Shown here piece after piece: positions 28,280 to 37,301 of a DNA stretch of 64,000 nucleotides. Every line of letters begins with the position of its first letter. The first letter of the stretch is position 1. A program made the translations under genes and the position numbers. The stretch is from Thiotrichales bacterium (lineage in GTDB: Bacteria; Pseudomonadota; Gammaproteobacteria; HK1), in the NCBI GenBank assembly GCA_026709935.1, contig JAPOSC010000004.1, forward strand, positions 62,789 to 126,788. Reading direction: 5' to 3'. Below the pieces are notes generated by a model. It was not told the origin of the DNA. It did not search any database and worked only from the letters and a program-made list of their open reading frames with translations.

Positions 28280-29413
28280 ATGACCGATTCGACGACTTCT
28301 TCGCACTACGCCCCCGGGACGCACCCGGACCTGCCGCCGCCCCGTCGCACCACCGGCGTCGTCGGCTGGGTGTACAAGAATCTCTTCTCGACGCCCCTGA
28401 ACATCGTGCTGACCCTGGTCGGGGTCTGGATTCTCTACCTCATCGTTCCCCCACTGCTGGACTGGGCGCTCCTCGAATCGGTGTGGACGGCGGAGAACCG
28501 CACCGAGTGCTGGGACAAGATGGAGGTAGCGGAGGAAGCCGCCTGCTGGGCCTTCATCAAGAGCCGGTTGACTCTCTTCATCTACGGGTTCTACCCCGAG
28601 GCGGAGCGGTGGCGCGTCAACCTGTCGTTCGTGCTGCTGATCTTCGCGATCCTGCCGGTGCTCTACGACAAGCTGCCGGGACGCAGGCACTGGATGTGGT
28701 ACGTGGCCGCGTTCCCGTTCCTGGTCGGCTGGCTTCTGGTTGGTGGACTCGGCCTGGCGCCGGTGGAGACCAGCGAGTTCGGCGGCTTCATGCTGACCCT
28801 CGTCATCGGGGTCACCGGAATCTCGTTCTCGCTGCCGCTCGGCATCGCGCTGGCGCTGGGACGCACGTCGAATCTGCCGGCGCTTCGCATCCTGTGCGTG
28901 CTGTTCATCGAGTTCATCCGCGGGGTGCCGCTGATCGCGCTGCTGTTCGTGGCGTCGACGATGCTCAACTACTTCCTCCCGCCCGGCACCACCTTCGACC
29001 TGCTCATGCGGGTGCTGATCATGGTGACGCTCTTCGCTGCGGCCTATATCGCGGAGGTCGTGCGCGGGGGGCTTCAGGGCATTCCGAAGGGCCAGGTCGA
29101 GGCGGCGGATTCGCTGGGCCTCTCCTACTGGAAGGCACAGCGGCTGATCATCCTGCCCCAAGCGCTGAAGATCTCCATCCCCGGCATCGTCAATACCTTC
29201 ATCGGGCTGTACAAGGACACCACTCTGGTCCTCATCATCGGCATGCTGGATCCGCTCGGCATCGGCCGGTCGTCGCTCGCGGATGCACAGTGGGCAGGGC
29301 TCGCCCGCGAGGTCTATCTCTTTATCGCGGTCTTCTTCTTCCTGTGCTGCTTCGGGATGTCGCGCTACTCGCTGTACCTGGAGCGCAAGCTGCACACCGG
29401 GCACGAACGATAG
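28280..29413 (+). CDS. aapM: General L-amino acid ABC transporter permease AapM
   Basis: A 377-aa permease pairing with AapQ. It has a first hydrophobic segment ([24 protein letters not shown]), the extra periplasmic stretch [23 protein letters not shown] seen in AapM proteins, and a C-terminal transport domain with the coupling loop [31 protein letters not shown] and [19 protein letters not shown]. The start is ATG 28280. The next gene begins 26 bases after its stop. Confidence 0.94.
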   Translation: MTDSTTSSHYAPGTHPDLPPPRRTTGVVGWVYKNLFSTPLNIVLTLVGVWILYLIVPPLLDWALLESVWTAENRTECWDKMEVAEEAACWAFIKSRLTLFIYGFYPEAERWRVNLSFVLLIFAILPVLYDKLPGRRHWMWYVAAFPFLVGWLLVGGLGLAPVETSEFGGFMLTLVIGVTGISFSLPLGIALALGRTSNLPALRILCVLFIEFIRGVPLIALLFVASTMLNYFLPPGTTFDLLMRVLIMVTLFAAAYIAEVVRGGLQGIPKGQVEAADSLGLSYWKAQRLIILPQALKISIPGIVNTFIGLYKDTTLVLIIGMLDPLGIGRSSLADAQWAGLAREVYLFIAVFFFLCCFGMSRYSLYLERKLHTGHER

Positions 29414-29439
29414 CCAGGCATCGACACGGGAGCCTGTCC

Positions 29440-30234
29440 ATGGCGAACACCGATCAAACGGCCAGCGCGCCGGAGCTCGATTCGAAGGTGGATACCTCCG
29501 AATCCACCATTTCGATCCGCGGCATGCACAAGTGGTTCGGCGATTTCCATGTGCTCAAGGACATCAACCTGGAGGTCACGCGCGGCGAGCGCATCGTGAT
29601 CTGCGGGCCGTCGGGCTCGGGCAAGTCCACCCTCATCCGCTGCATCAACCGGCTCGAGGAGCACCAGCAGGGCTCCATCGTGGTCGACGGCACCGAGCTC
29701 ACCAGCGATCTCAAGAACATCGAGATCATCCGCTCGGAAGTCGGCATGGTGTTCCAGCACTTCAACCTGTTTCCCCACCTCACGGTGCTGGAGAACTGCA
29801 CGCTGGCGCCGATCTGGGTGCGCAAGATGCCGAAGGCGGAGGCGGCGGAGGTGGCGATGAGCTACCTGGAGCGGGTGCAGATTCCGGAGCAGGCGAGCAA
29901 GTTCCCCGGGCAGCTCTCCGGCGGTCAGCAGCAGCGGGTGGCGATCGCACGGTCGCTGTGCATGAGCCCACGCATCATGCTCTTCGACGAGCCCACCTCG
30001 GCGCTCGATCCGGAGATGATCAAGGAAGTGCTCGACGTCATGGTCGAGCTCGCCGAAAGCGGCATGACGATGCTGGTGGTCACCCACGAGATGGGGTTCG
30101 CCACCGCAGTCGCGAACCGCGTCATCTTCATGGACGGCGGCGAGATCATCGAACAGAACGAGCCGAACGAATTCTTCACCAACCCGCAGCACGACCGCAC
30201 AAAGCTGTTCCTGAGCCAGATCCTGTCGCACTGA
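29440..30234 (+). CDS. aapP: General L-amino acid ABC transporter ATPase AapP
   Basis: A 264-aa ATPase of the GlnQ/AapP group. It has a ~25-residue N-terminal extension, then [19 protein letters not shown], Walker [11 protein letters not shown]-loop [17 protein letters not shown], signature [15 protein letters not shown], Walker [16 protein letters not shown] and switch VTHEMGFA. It is the last gene of the aap operon and is followed by a palindromic hairpin at 30264-30281. Confidence 0.95.
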   Translation: MANTDQTASAPELDSKVDTSESTISIRGMHKWFGDFHVLKDINLEVTRGERIVICGPSGSGKSTLIRCINRLEEHQQGSIVVDGTELTSDLKNIEIIRSEVGMVFQHFNLFPHLTVLENCTLAPIWVRKMPKAEAAEVAMSYLERVQIPEQASKFPGQLSGGQQQRVAIARSLCMSPRIMLFDEPTSALDPEMIKEVLDVMVELAESGMTMLVVTHEMGFATAVANRVIFMDGGEIIEQNEPNEFFTNPQHDRTKLFLSQILSH

Positions 30235-30263
30235 GGCGGGGTGACGACGACCGCCGTCGCAAG

Positions 30264-30281
30264 GCGGGTCGATCGACCCGC
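30264..30281 (+). terminator. Palindromic hairpin after aapP
   Basis: GCGGGTCGATCGACCCGC is a perfect 18-base palindrome 29 bases beyond the aapP stop. There is no run of T, so it may be a Rho-assisted terminator or an mRNA-stabilising hairpin. Confidence 0.45.
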
Positions 30282-30371
30282 GTCTCGATCAACCCATGGC
30301 GGCGGCCCCGCCGCGTGACCGGGCTCGGCCATTCTCACCGCACCTGACTCGGAATCCGGGCGGGCCTGCAC

Positions 30372-30410
30372 CATCAAGCTTTGGCATCAGGCTTTGGCAT
30401 CAAGCTTTCT
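30372..30410 (-). repeat. 13-bp tandem repeat at the 3' end of the OppF-like gene
   Basis: Three units related to CATCAAGCTTTGG on the plus strand span the stop codon and the last codons of the minus-strand ATPase gene. A 13-bp unit would shift frame on copy change, altering only the last residues. Confidence 0.65.
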
Positions 30411-31433
30411 CACCCGAGTTCGTTCAAGCAGCGCTCCCCGACGCTCCAACTCCCGGAAGCGGTGGCAGGCGACGGTGTGGTGCTCGTCGTCGGCGGGTTC
30501 TGGCAGCGGGATCTTCTCGGTGCAGACGGGGGCGGCGTGGGGACAGCGTGGGTGAAAGCGGCAGCCGCTCGGCGGGTTGATCGGGCTCGGGATCTCGCCA
30601 CTCAGGCGTTGTGCACGGCCGCGGTCGTCCGGGTCCAGAGAGGGGATGGCGGAGAGCAGCGCCTGCGTGTAGGGGTGGCGCGGGGCGGTGAACAGGCGGC
30701 GGGTGGGCGCGGTCTCTACCAGGGTGCCGAGATACATCACCGATACCACGTCGCAGGTATGGGCCACTACGCTCAAGTCGTGGCTGATGAACAGGAAGGT
30801 GAGTCCGAGGTCGTTCTGGAGCGACTTCAGCAGGTTCAGGATGTCGGCCTGAATCGAGACGTCCAGCGCCGCCACGCTCTCGTCCGCAATCAGGAACCGG
30901 GGGCTGCATACCAGGGCCCGGGCGATGGAGATTCGCTGGCGTTGCCCGCCGGAGAAAGCGTGCGGGAAGCGGCGCAGATGCTCCAGGTTGAGCCGGCACT
31001 TCGCGGCGATCTCGCGCACCCGCTCGTCCGTTTCCTGGCGTGAACCGGTGAGACCCATGACTTCCAGCGGCTCGGCGATGATGTCGCGCACCGTCATCCG
31101 GGGGCTCAGCGCCGCGTAGGGATCCTGGAAGATGAGCTGGGCGCGTCGGCGAAAGTCCTTGGTCTCGGCCGGGGTCATGCGATGCAGATCGTAGTGGACC
31201 TCGCTGTCCTCCCAGGTTCCGCTGCCGGCGGCGATCGGCACCGCCCTCAGGATCGCGCGCCCCAGCGTGGTCTTGCCGGAACCCGACTCGCCCACCAGTC
31301 CGTAGAACTGCCCGGGCATGATCCGGATCGAGACCCCGTCGACGGCACGCACCACCGGCGCCGGGCCGAGCAGGCGCTTCCCCACCGGGAAGTGCACCTC
31401 GAGATTGTTCAGGGTGACAAGGGGCGGGCTCAT
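30387..31433 (-). CDS. Oligopeptide/dipeptide ABC transporter ATPase (OppF/DppF type)
   Basis: A 348-aa ATPase, last gene of a five-gene importer operon. ATG 31433 overlaps the preceding stop (ATGA), indicating translational coupling. Walker A GESGSGKTT, FQDPYAALSPRMTV, signature FSGGQRQRISIARAL and Walker B FLIADESVAALDVS are visible. The Oligo_HPY tail with its cysteine cluster (CRFHPRCPHAAPVCTEKIP), which binds a 4Fe-4S cluster in some homologues, completes the protein. An ESV replaces the usual EPT after Walker B, a conservative family variant. Confidence 0.92.
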   Translation of the reverse strand: MSPPLVTLNNLEVHFPVGKRLLGPAPVVRAVDGVSIRIMPGQFYGLVGESGSGKTTLGRAILRAVPIAAGSGTWEDSEVHYDLHRMTPAETKDFRRRAQLIFQDPYAALSPRMTVRDIIAEPLEVMGLTGSRQETDERVREIAAKCRLNLEHLRRFPHAFSGGQRQRISIARALVCSPRFLIADESVAALDVSIQADILNLLKSLQNDLGLTFLFISHDLSVVAHTCDVVSVMYLGTLVETAPTRRLFTAPRHPYTQALLSAIPSLDPDDRGRAQRLSGEIPSPINPPSGCRFHPRCPHAAPVCTEKIPLPEPADDEHHTVACHRFRELERRGALLERTRVRKLDAKA

Positions 31434-32446
31434 CCAGTCACGAGCTCCCCGGCCTTCTCCAACCGCAGGCACGACGCCCGGTGCCTCTCCCCGACCTCCA
31501 TCGAGGTCGGCAGCTCCACCCCGCAGCGGTCCTGGATGACCTCCGGACACCGGGTATGGAATACGCATCCGGACGGGCGCTCCAGCGGGCTCGGAATGTC
31601 ACCCGGCACCGGGGTCAGCGGCTGGTCCAGCGCATCGAGCTTCGGCAGGGCGTCGAGCAGTCCGCGCGTGTACGGATGGGCGGGGTGGCGAAGCACATCG
31701 CGCACCGGGCCAGTTTCCACGATCCGCCCGAGGTACATCACCGCGACCCGGTCGGCGGTTTGCGCGATCACCCCGAGATCGTGGGTGATGAACAGAATGG
31801 CCATCCCGAACTCCGCCACCAGCTCCTTCATCAGCTCCAGGACCTGAGCCTGGATGGTGACGTCGAGCGCGGTGGTGGGCTCGTCCGCGATCAGCAGCCG
31901 CGGCCGGGTGGAGAGCGCCATCGCGATCATCGCCCGCTGGCGCATCCCCCCGGAAAGCTCGAAGGCGTACTGGTCGAAGCGCCGGCCCGCATCCGAGATC
32001 CCGACCCGTTCCAGCATCTCCACCGAATGATCGCGCGCCGCGCGTTTCCCGAGGTCGGTGTGAAGCTCGAGCTGCTCCACCATCTGACGGCCGATGGTGA
32101 TGCCGGGGGCGAAACTCGCCATCGGTTCCTGGAAGATCATGGAGATGGCCCCGCCCCGCACCACCATCAGGTCCCGGGCGCGCTTCAGCCCCAGCACGTC
32201 GACGGTGCGTCCGTCGAGATGGAGGCTGATCCGGCTCGCCGGGTCGTAGAGCGTGTTGCCGGCGTTGAGTTGCATCAGCGACTTCGCGGTCACCGACTTG
32301 CCCGAGCCGGATTCCCCCACAAGCCCGAGCACCTCGCCGGGCGCGATCCGGAACGCGGTGGACTCGACCGCGGTGATCAGTCCCTCGTCGGTGCGAAAGC
32401 GCACCGTGAGGTCCTCCACCTCGATGAGCGCGCCACCACCGCTCAC
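31430..32446 (-). CDS. Oligopeptide/dipeptide ABC transporter ATPase (OppD/DppD type)
   Basis: A 338-aa ATPase. The GTG 32446 start overlaps the upstream permease stop (GTGA) and has GGAG 8 nt before it inside that gene. Walker A GESGSGKS, FQEPMASFAPGITIGRQM, signature LSGGMRQRAMIAMAL, Walker B LLIADEPTTALDVTIQ and the C-terminal CVFHTRCPEVIQDRC are present. It forms a heterodimer with the OppF-type partner below two permeases. Confidence 0.93.
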   Translation of the reverse strand: MSGGGALIEVEDLTVRFRTDEGLITAVESTAFRIAPGEVLGLVGESGSGKSVTAKSLMQLNAGNTLYDPASRISLHLDGRTVDVLGLKRARDLMVVRGGAISMIFQEPMASFAPGITIGRQMVEQLELHTDLGKRAARDHSVEMLERVGISDAGRRFDQYAFELSGGMRQRAMIAMALSTRPRLLIADEPTTALDVTIQAQVLELMKELVAEFGMAILFITHDLGVIAQTADRVAVMYLGRIVETGPVRDVLRHPAHPYTRGLLDALPKLDALDQPLTPVPGDIPSPLERPSGCVFHTRCPEVIQDRCGVELPTSMEVGERHRASCLRLEKAGELVTG

Positions 32447-33636
32447 CGGTGCTGCTCCGAGTACGGGTCGGCGGCGTCGCGGAGCCCGTCGCCCACGAAC
32501 ACGAAGGCCAGCACCAGCGCGATGAAGAACAGCGCGGGGATGAAGTGCCACTGGTAGTTGAGCAGCACGTCGGCGTTGGTCACCGCCTGGAGCAGCACCC
32601 CGAGCGAGTTGACCGGCTCCTTGAGCCCCAGCCCGATGAAGCTGAGCGCGGTCTCCGACAGCACCATGTAGGGGAAGGAGATCACCAGGTCCACGATGAT
32701 GTAGCTCGTGAAGCTCGGCAGCAGATGGCGCCGGATCACGTGCCCGGACGAGGCCCCGCAGAGCTGCGCGGCGAGCACGTACTCCTGGTTGCGCTCGGTC
32801 AGCAGGTGGGTGCGGATGCGGCGTGCGAGCGTCGGCCAGCCCACCAGCCCCAGAATGATGGAGATGAAGAAGAAGCGGGTCTCCGCGCTCCACTCCGGCG
32901 GCACGAACGCGGCCAGGGCCATGAACAGCGGAATGGTGGGCACGGTGCGCACCGCGTCGGTGATCATCTGCAGCAGGCCGTCGATATAACCGCCGAAGTA
33001 GCCGGACACGCCGCCGATGATCAGGGCCAGAAAGAAGCTGATCAGCATCCCGATGGTGCCGACCGCGAGCGACGTCCAGATGGCGTGCAGGGTGCGGGAG
33101 AAGATGTCCTTGCCGGCGGAGTCGGTCCCGAAGAGGTGGATGCCGCCTTCGTCGATGCCGAAGAGGTGGGTCCGGAGCTCGATGCCGCGCAGGCGCAGAT
33201 CAAACGCCCGGCCCGGGAGGTCGAGCTCGACCGAGAACAGGTGGTACGTCCATCCCTCCACGAAGAACCGCACATAGCGGCGTTTTTCGGGGTTGACCTT
33301 GGTGACCCAGCGGAAGTTGGTCTCGATCGAGCGGGTCCGCTCCAGTGTGTGCAGGAACGGCCGCAGCGAGCACCCGTTGTGGTCGCAGAACATCGGGATC
33401 TGCGGCGCGCCGAACTGGTAGTCCTTGTCCCGACCGGCGATGGTCGGGTCGTAGGGGGAGAGGAAAGGGGCGGCGAGGCCCATCAGGACCAGGACCACCA
33501 GCACCGCGCCCGCGACCATCGCCGCGCGCTGCCGGCGGAACCGCGTCCACACGAGCTGCGTCTGGCTGGCGGTGAAGTAGGCTTCCTTCAGCCGCTGGTC
33601 CGCGAGAGCTTGGGCGGTGGCGGACGCTTCGCTCAC
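32443..33636 (-). CDS. Peptide-type ABC transporter permease (OppC/DppC/YejE-like)
   Basis: A 397-aa permease, longer than the usual ~300 aa because of a large periplasmic loop (about residues 65-165, with CDHNGCSLRPFLHTLERTRS and WVTKVNPEKRRYVRFFVEGW) between the first and second transmembrane segments, as in YejE-like members. The downstream core has HLFGTDSAGKDIFSR, GVSGYFGGYID and the coupling loop AAQLCGASSGHVIRRHLLPS. It starts four bases after the OppB-type gene. Confidence 0.93.
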   Translation of the reverse strand: MSEASATAQALADQRLKEAYFTASQTQLVWTRFRRQRAAMVAGAVLVVLVLMGLAAPFLSPYDPTIAGRDKDYQFGAPQIPMFCDHNGCSLRPFLHTLERTRSIETNFRWVTKVNPEKRRYVRFFVEGWTYHLFSVELDLPGRAFDLRLRGIELRTHLFGIDEGGIHLFGTDSAGKDIFSRTLHAIWTSLAVGTIGMLISFFLALIIGGVSGYFGGYIDGLLQMITDAVRTVPTIPLFMALAAFVPPEWSAETRFFFISIILGLVGWPTLARRIRTHLLTERNQEYVLAAQLCGASSGHVIRRHLLPSFTSYIIVDLVISFPYMVLSETALSFIGLGLKEPVNSLGVLLQAVTNADVLLNYQWHFIPALFFIALVLAFVFVGDGLRDAADPYSEQHR

Positions 33637-33640
33637 GGCC

Positions 33641-34648
33641 TCATCCCCCCATCACGCTGCGCCGCATGCGCGGGTCGATGATGGACAGCAGCAGGTCGGT
33701 GAAGAAATTGAGCGCCACGATGGCCGCGGTCAGCATGAAGATGATGGCGCCCGCGAGCTGCTGGTCGTTGGACCGCGCCAGCGCTTCCAGCAGCAGCGCT
33801 CCGGCTTCGGTCAGGGTCAGGATGACCGCGACGATGGGCAGCTCGTTGAACACCCGGTTCAGGTCGAATCCGAGCGAATTGATGATGGGCCCCAGCGCAT
33901 GGCGGGCCGGGTAACGCCACAGGAGCCGCCGGCCGTACATCCCCCGGGCCCGGGCCGCGGTCACGTAGAGCTTGCCCAGCTCGTCCGACATCAGCGCCCG
34001 CACCGTCTGCAACGCGAACGCGGTGGCCGACCACCCGAGGATCACGATCGGCAGCCACGCCCGGCTCAGGAAGTCCATCAGCTTGCCCAGCGACCACGGC
34101 GCGTCCCGGTATTCCTTGGAGAAGAGTCCGGTCAGGCTGTCGCCGAAGACCATGGTGGAGAACAGCATGATCATCAGCGCGAGCAGGAAGTTCGGCATCG
34201 CCAGGCCGAGGTACGAAACGAAGCGGAGCGCATTGTTGGCGAGGGGGTTGTTCGCGGTGGCGGACACGATCCCCACCGGGATCGCGATCAGGTAGGCGAA
34301 CAGCAGGGCGACGAAACAGATGCCGAGCGAGATCCAGATCTTGGTCCCCAGCAGTTCGTTGATCCGCACCCGCAGGATGCAGCTCTCGCCGAAGTCGCCG
34401 CGCACGAACACGTTGCCGATCCAGCTCCCCCAGCGCACGAGGAACGGCCGGTCCAGGCCGAGGCGCTTCTCTTCCGCCTCGATGTCCTCGACCGTGATTC
34501 CCTGCCCCTGGGTGTTCTTGTAGGCGAGATAGCGCTCGGCGCAGTTGCCGGGCACCATTTCCATCAGCGAGAAGACGATGAACGAGACCAGCAGCAGGGT
34601 GACGATCGCCATCCCGGCCCGGGTCAGCACGAAGTGAGCAAATTGCAC
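33641..34648 (-). CDS. Peptide-type ABC transporter permease (OppB/DppB type)
   Basis: A 335-aa inner-membrane permease with six transmembrane segments. It starts with the typical N-terminus FVLTRAGMAIVTLLLVSFIVFSLMEMVPGN and has the conserved RYLAYKNTQ...LGLDRPFLVRWGSWIGN stretch, and the coupling region YVTAARARGMYGRRLLWRYPARHALGPII. It is the first permease after the binding-protein gene, which is 269 bases upstream across two strong hairpins. Confidence 0.93.
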   Translation of the reverse strand: MQFAHFVLTRAGMAIVTLLLVSFIVFSLMEMVPGNCAERYLAYKNTQGQGITVEDIEAEEKRLGLDRPFLVRWGSWIGNVFVRGDFGESCILRVRINELLGTKIWISLGICFVALLFAYLIAIPVGIVSATANNPLANNALRFVSYLGLAMPNFLLALMIMLFSTMVFGDSLTGLFSKEYRDAPWSLGKLMDFLSRAWLPIVILGWSATAFALQTVRALMSDELGKLYVTAARARGMYGRRLLWRYPARHALGPIINSLGFDLNRVFNELPIVAVILTLTEAGALLLEALARSNDQQLAGAIIFMLTAAIVALNFFTDLLLSIIDPRMRRSVMGG

Positions 34649-34756
34649 GTCCGATCTGCCCCGCTCACGCCATCATCGAAGGGCGGCGGCGCGAAAGAGC
34701 CTGACTCGCGGCGCAAGCACGATGGGCTCGGCACCCGACACGGAGCCGGCCGGCCG

Positions 34757-34828
34757 GAAGCGTCACCCGACACCCGGCCCACGCATCGGACCGGGTTTCA
34801 AACCATGCTTCACGTCGGGTGACGCTTC
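34757..34828 (-). terminator. Large stem-loop upstream of the OppB-type gene
   Basis: GAAGCGTCACCCGAC (34757-34771) and GTCGGGTGACGCTTC (34814-34828) are perfect 15-bp complements with a 42-base loop that can form its own ACCCGG/CCGGGT stem. It is the second strong structure in the gap between binding protein and permease genes. Confidence 0.5.
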
Positions 34829-34862
34829 GCCTCTCCGGCCGGCGGGCGACCGGCGGACGAGC

Positions 34863-34889
34863 GAAGGGCCGGTGCAAGCCCGGCCCTTC
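34863..34889 (-). terminator. Hairpin after peptide-binding-protein gene
   Basis: GAAGGGCCGG (34863-34872) and CCGGCCCTTC (34880-34889) form a perfect 10-bp stem with a 7-nt loop, 28 bases beyond the substrate-binding-protein stop. No strong U-tract follows. It is probably an attenuator or stabiliser. Confidence 0.6.
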
Positions 34890-34917
34890 GTGTCCTTTCA
34901 TGCTCAGCCCCCGGATC

Positions 34918-36969
34918 TCAGCTCTCGTCGTCCAGGAACCACTGGTACCCACGGTACGGATAAGTCCGGTAGAACTCGTACGACCAGGTCTTGAAGTCGG
35001 TGAAGTTCTTCAGCGCGTTGCGGCGGTAGATGGGGTTCGGTGCGAGCACCGTGCCGATCATCAGCATGTTGCCGGTCAGGTTCTCGACCAGGCGCAGCCC
35101 GATCTCCGTCGACTCCGGAGTCCCCACCGGGGTCGCCTGGAACGCGTTGATGTCGTCGATCATCTGGTAGGCCCAGTCCGGCGGCTGCACCCCCTTCGCC
35201 CCGTCGGTCTCCAGGTACTCGCCCCAGAGCATGCCGGTACGATGGTTGAAGTAGTCACCGAAGGGCGCGACGAAGCTCTCGTTGAGGCCGAGAATCATCA
35301 GGAGCGGCAGGCCCTTCTGCCACGCCCCGACATCGAGCTGGTTCGATGACTGGGCCGAACGGTACTCGTCGGGGGTCACCTCCTTGAACGTCGTCTGCAC
35401 CCCGACGTCGGTCCAGTGCTGCGCCACCAGCTCGACCACCTTGCCGGACACACCCTGGGTGGCAAACCGGATGTCGAGCACCAGCTTCTCGCCGTTCGGC
35501 AGTTCGCGCATGCCGTCGCCGTCGGTGTCGGCCAGGCCCACCTCGTCGAGAAGTCGGTTGGCCAGATCCGGGTCGTACTGGGCGTAGTGCTGCTTCCACT
35601 CGCCGGGGATGAACTCGGGTTCGGGCGAGAAACCGGTGTACTGCTTCGGTTCGCCAAGCCCGAAGAAGGCGACCTCGTTGATCTCCTCGCGGTTCATCGC
35701 CACCGACATCGCCTGGCGGAAACGCAGATCACCGAACACCTTGCGCTTCTCCAGGTCCTCCGACGTGACATTGAACGAGAACGTGGGCATCGCGATGGTG
35801 GGCCGCAAGTCGATGGTGTAGTCCCCCTTCTCCTGGCCGTCGAGGAGAATCGGGGCCGAGGGCAGCCGCACCGACTGCGACTTGTAGTCGACCTCGGCGT
35901 TCACGAGCTTGAGGATGCGCACCTCGTTCTCGTTGATGTACACCTCGTCCTGCTCGTTGATGTAGGGGAGCTGGTTGCCGGCGGTGTCCACCACGTGGAA
36001 GTAGGGGTTGGCGACGAGGTGACGCCCGTCCGTGGTGTCCCTGGTGTAGATGTGGCTCTCCAGGGTCGGCACCGTGGCCTTGGGCAGTGCGTCCACCTTG
36101 TCGGGGTGAGCCAGCATCGGCGTGGGGGTGTCGGTCCAGTCGGAGTTGCCGAAGTAGGCCGCGATCGCCGCGTAGCCGTTCTCGAAGCCGAGCGACTGCG
36201 CGTACTTGTCGGCATCGGAGTTGTGCTTCGGGTGGAACTGGCCGAGGAAGTGCTTCGGCTGGAAGCCCTGGGCGTAGGAGGTCGCGAAGTGCGCGAGCAG
36301 CCCCGGCTTCGGCGCGGGCAGGATGAACTTGACGGTCTGCGGGTCGATCACCTCCACCTGCATCCGCTCGCCCGCGACCAGCACGTAGTCTCTCGGCTTG
36401 GGGCTCACGTTCTCGTCGAGGGCCAGGTCGTCGTACCAGAACTTGACGTCCTCGGCCGTGAACGGCGCGCCGTCGGACCACTTGTGGCCCTTGCGCAGGA
36501 AGAAGGTGAGCTCGGTGAAGTCGTCGTTCCAAGCCCAGTCCTTCGCCACGTTGGGCACGATGGTCTGGAGGTCGTCGGAGATGCGCACCAGGTTCACGTG
36601 GCGTACCGAGAGAAAGTCCGACGTGCCCGCCTCGGTCGCGTTCGAGAGCACGTCGAGCACCCCGCCGTAGCGGCCGATCTCGTCGTAGGGCGCCATGACC
36701 AGCGGCTCTTCGGGCAGGCGCTCGGCGAGCGGCGGCAGGTCCGGGTTGCCGGCGATCCGCCCGTTCATCTCGGCGATGGCCGGATTCTCCTGAAAGGTCA
36801 GGGTGCAGCCGGCGAGCTGCTCGAACTCGGCCCGCTCGTACTGCTGCGGGTACTTCCCGGCTCCGACGCCCATCGCGTCGGCGACGGTGATCGGCGGACA
36901 CTCCGCCGCCAGGGCGGTGCCGGCCAGCAACGACAGGCCGGCACTCATACAGAGAAAGCGTTTGTTCAT
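34918..36969 (-). CDS. Peptide-type ABC transporter substrate-binding protein (SBP_bac_5)
   Basis: A 683-aa periplasmic binding protein of cluster C (family 5), larger than typical DppA (about 535 aa). The signal peptide is MNKRFLCMSAGLSLLAGTALAAE. An N-terminal extension (about residues 25-110) precedes the usual GGVLDVLSN start of the fold. WNDDFTELTFFLRKGHKWSDGAPFTAEDVKFWYDD is the family signature. The size resembles the YejA-like and plant-derived-solute binders, so the ligand could be a modified peptide or sugar conjugate rather than a plain dipeptide. AAGGAG lies in a short palindrome just before the ATG. Confidence 0.92.
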   Translation of the reverse strand: MNKRFLCMSAGLSLLAGTALAAECPPITVADAMGVGAGKYPQQYERAEFEQLAGCTLTFQENPAIAEMNGRIAGNPDLPPLAERLPEEPLVMAPYDEIGRYGGVLDVLSNATEAGTSDFLSVRHVNLVRISDDLQTIVPNVAKDWAWNDDFTELTFFLRKGHKWSDGAPFTAEDVKFWYDDLALDENVSPKPRDYVLVAGERMQVEVIDPQTVKFILPAPKPGLLAHFATSYAQGFQPKHFLGQFHPKHNSDADKYAQSLGFENGYAAIAAYFGNSDWTDTPTPMLAHPDKVDALPKATVPTLESHIYTRDTTDGRHLVANPYFHVVDTAGNQLPYINEQDEVYINENEVRILKLVNAEVDYKSQSVRLPSAPILLDGQEKGDYTIDLRPTIAMPTFSFNVTSEDLEKRKVFGDLRFRQAMSVAMNREEINEVAFFGLGEPKQYTGFSPEPEFIPGEWKQHYAQYDPDLANRLLDEVGLADTDGDGMRELPNGEKLVLDIRFATQGVSGKVVELVAQHWTDVGVQTTFKEVTPDEYRSAQSSNQLDVGAWQKGLPLLMILGLNESFVAPFGDYFNHRTGMLWGEYLETDGAKGVQPPDWAYQMIDDINAFQATPVGTPESTEIGLRLVENLTGNMLMIGTVLAPNPIYRRNALKNFTDFKTWSYEFYRTYPYRGYQWFLDDES

Positions 36970-37301
36970 CAGGAGTTACTCCTTGTGAGATTTGGAACTG
37001 ATATGCAACGCCGCGGCAGTCGGCCGGCGGCGACGGCCCCGAATGGCAACACGCCCATGTTGCCGGCGCATGTCACGGGCACTCCCGCGCCGCGCCGACT
37101 CCCGGGGGCACCACACCGGAGTGGACCGACAGCGCGCAGAATAGCGGACCCAAGCCGGTAATCAAGATATCCCACCGATGCAGGACGGACATCGGCCCCA
37201 ATCGGCCCGAATTGGTGCGCCGGGGCCGGACGCATGTTCGGGCGCCGGTCGGGGCCGGGGCGAGTCCTGTGAATCGGGGGCCTTCCGAGTCGGGAGCATC
37301 A
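36970..37301. other. Intergenic region upstream of the peptide-type importer operon
   Basis: No gene. Immediately before the importer ATG the minus strand reads AAGGAGTAACTCCTG, in which the ribosome site is half of a palindrome (36971-36983). The operon promoter should lie in the remaining ~300 bases, but no good consensus was recognised. Confidence 0.45.

Noticed and set aside
25771-28281. A long minus-strand frame opposite aapJ and aapQ
   Set aside because: The plus strand encodes obvious AapJ and AapQ; the antisense product is Asp/His/Arg-biased, typical of a shadow frame.
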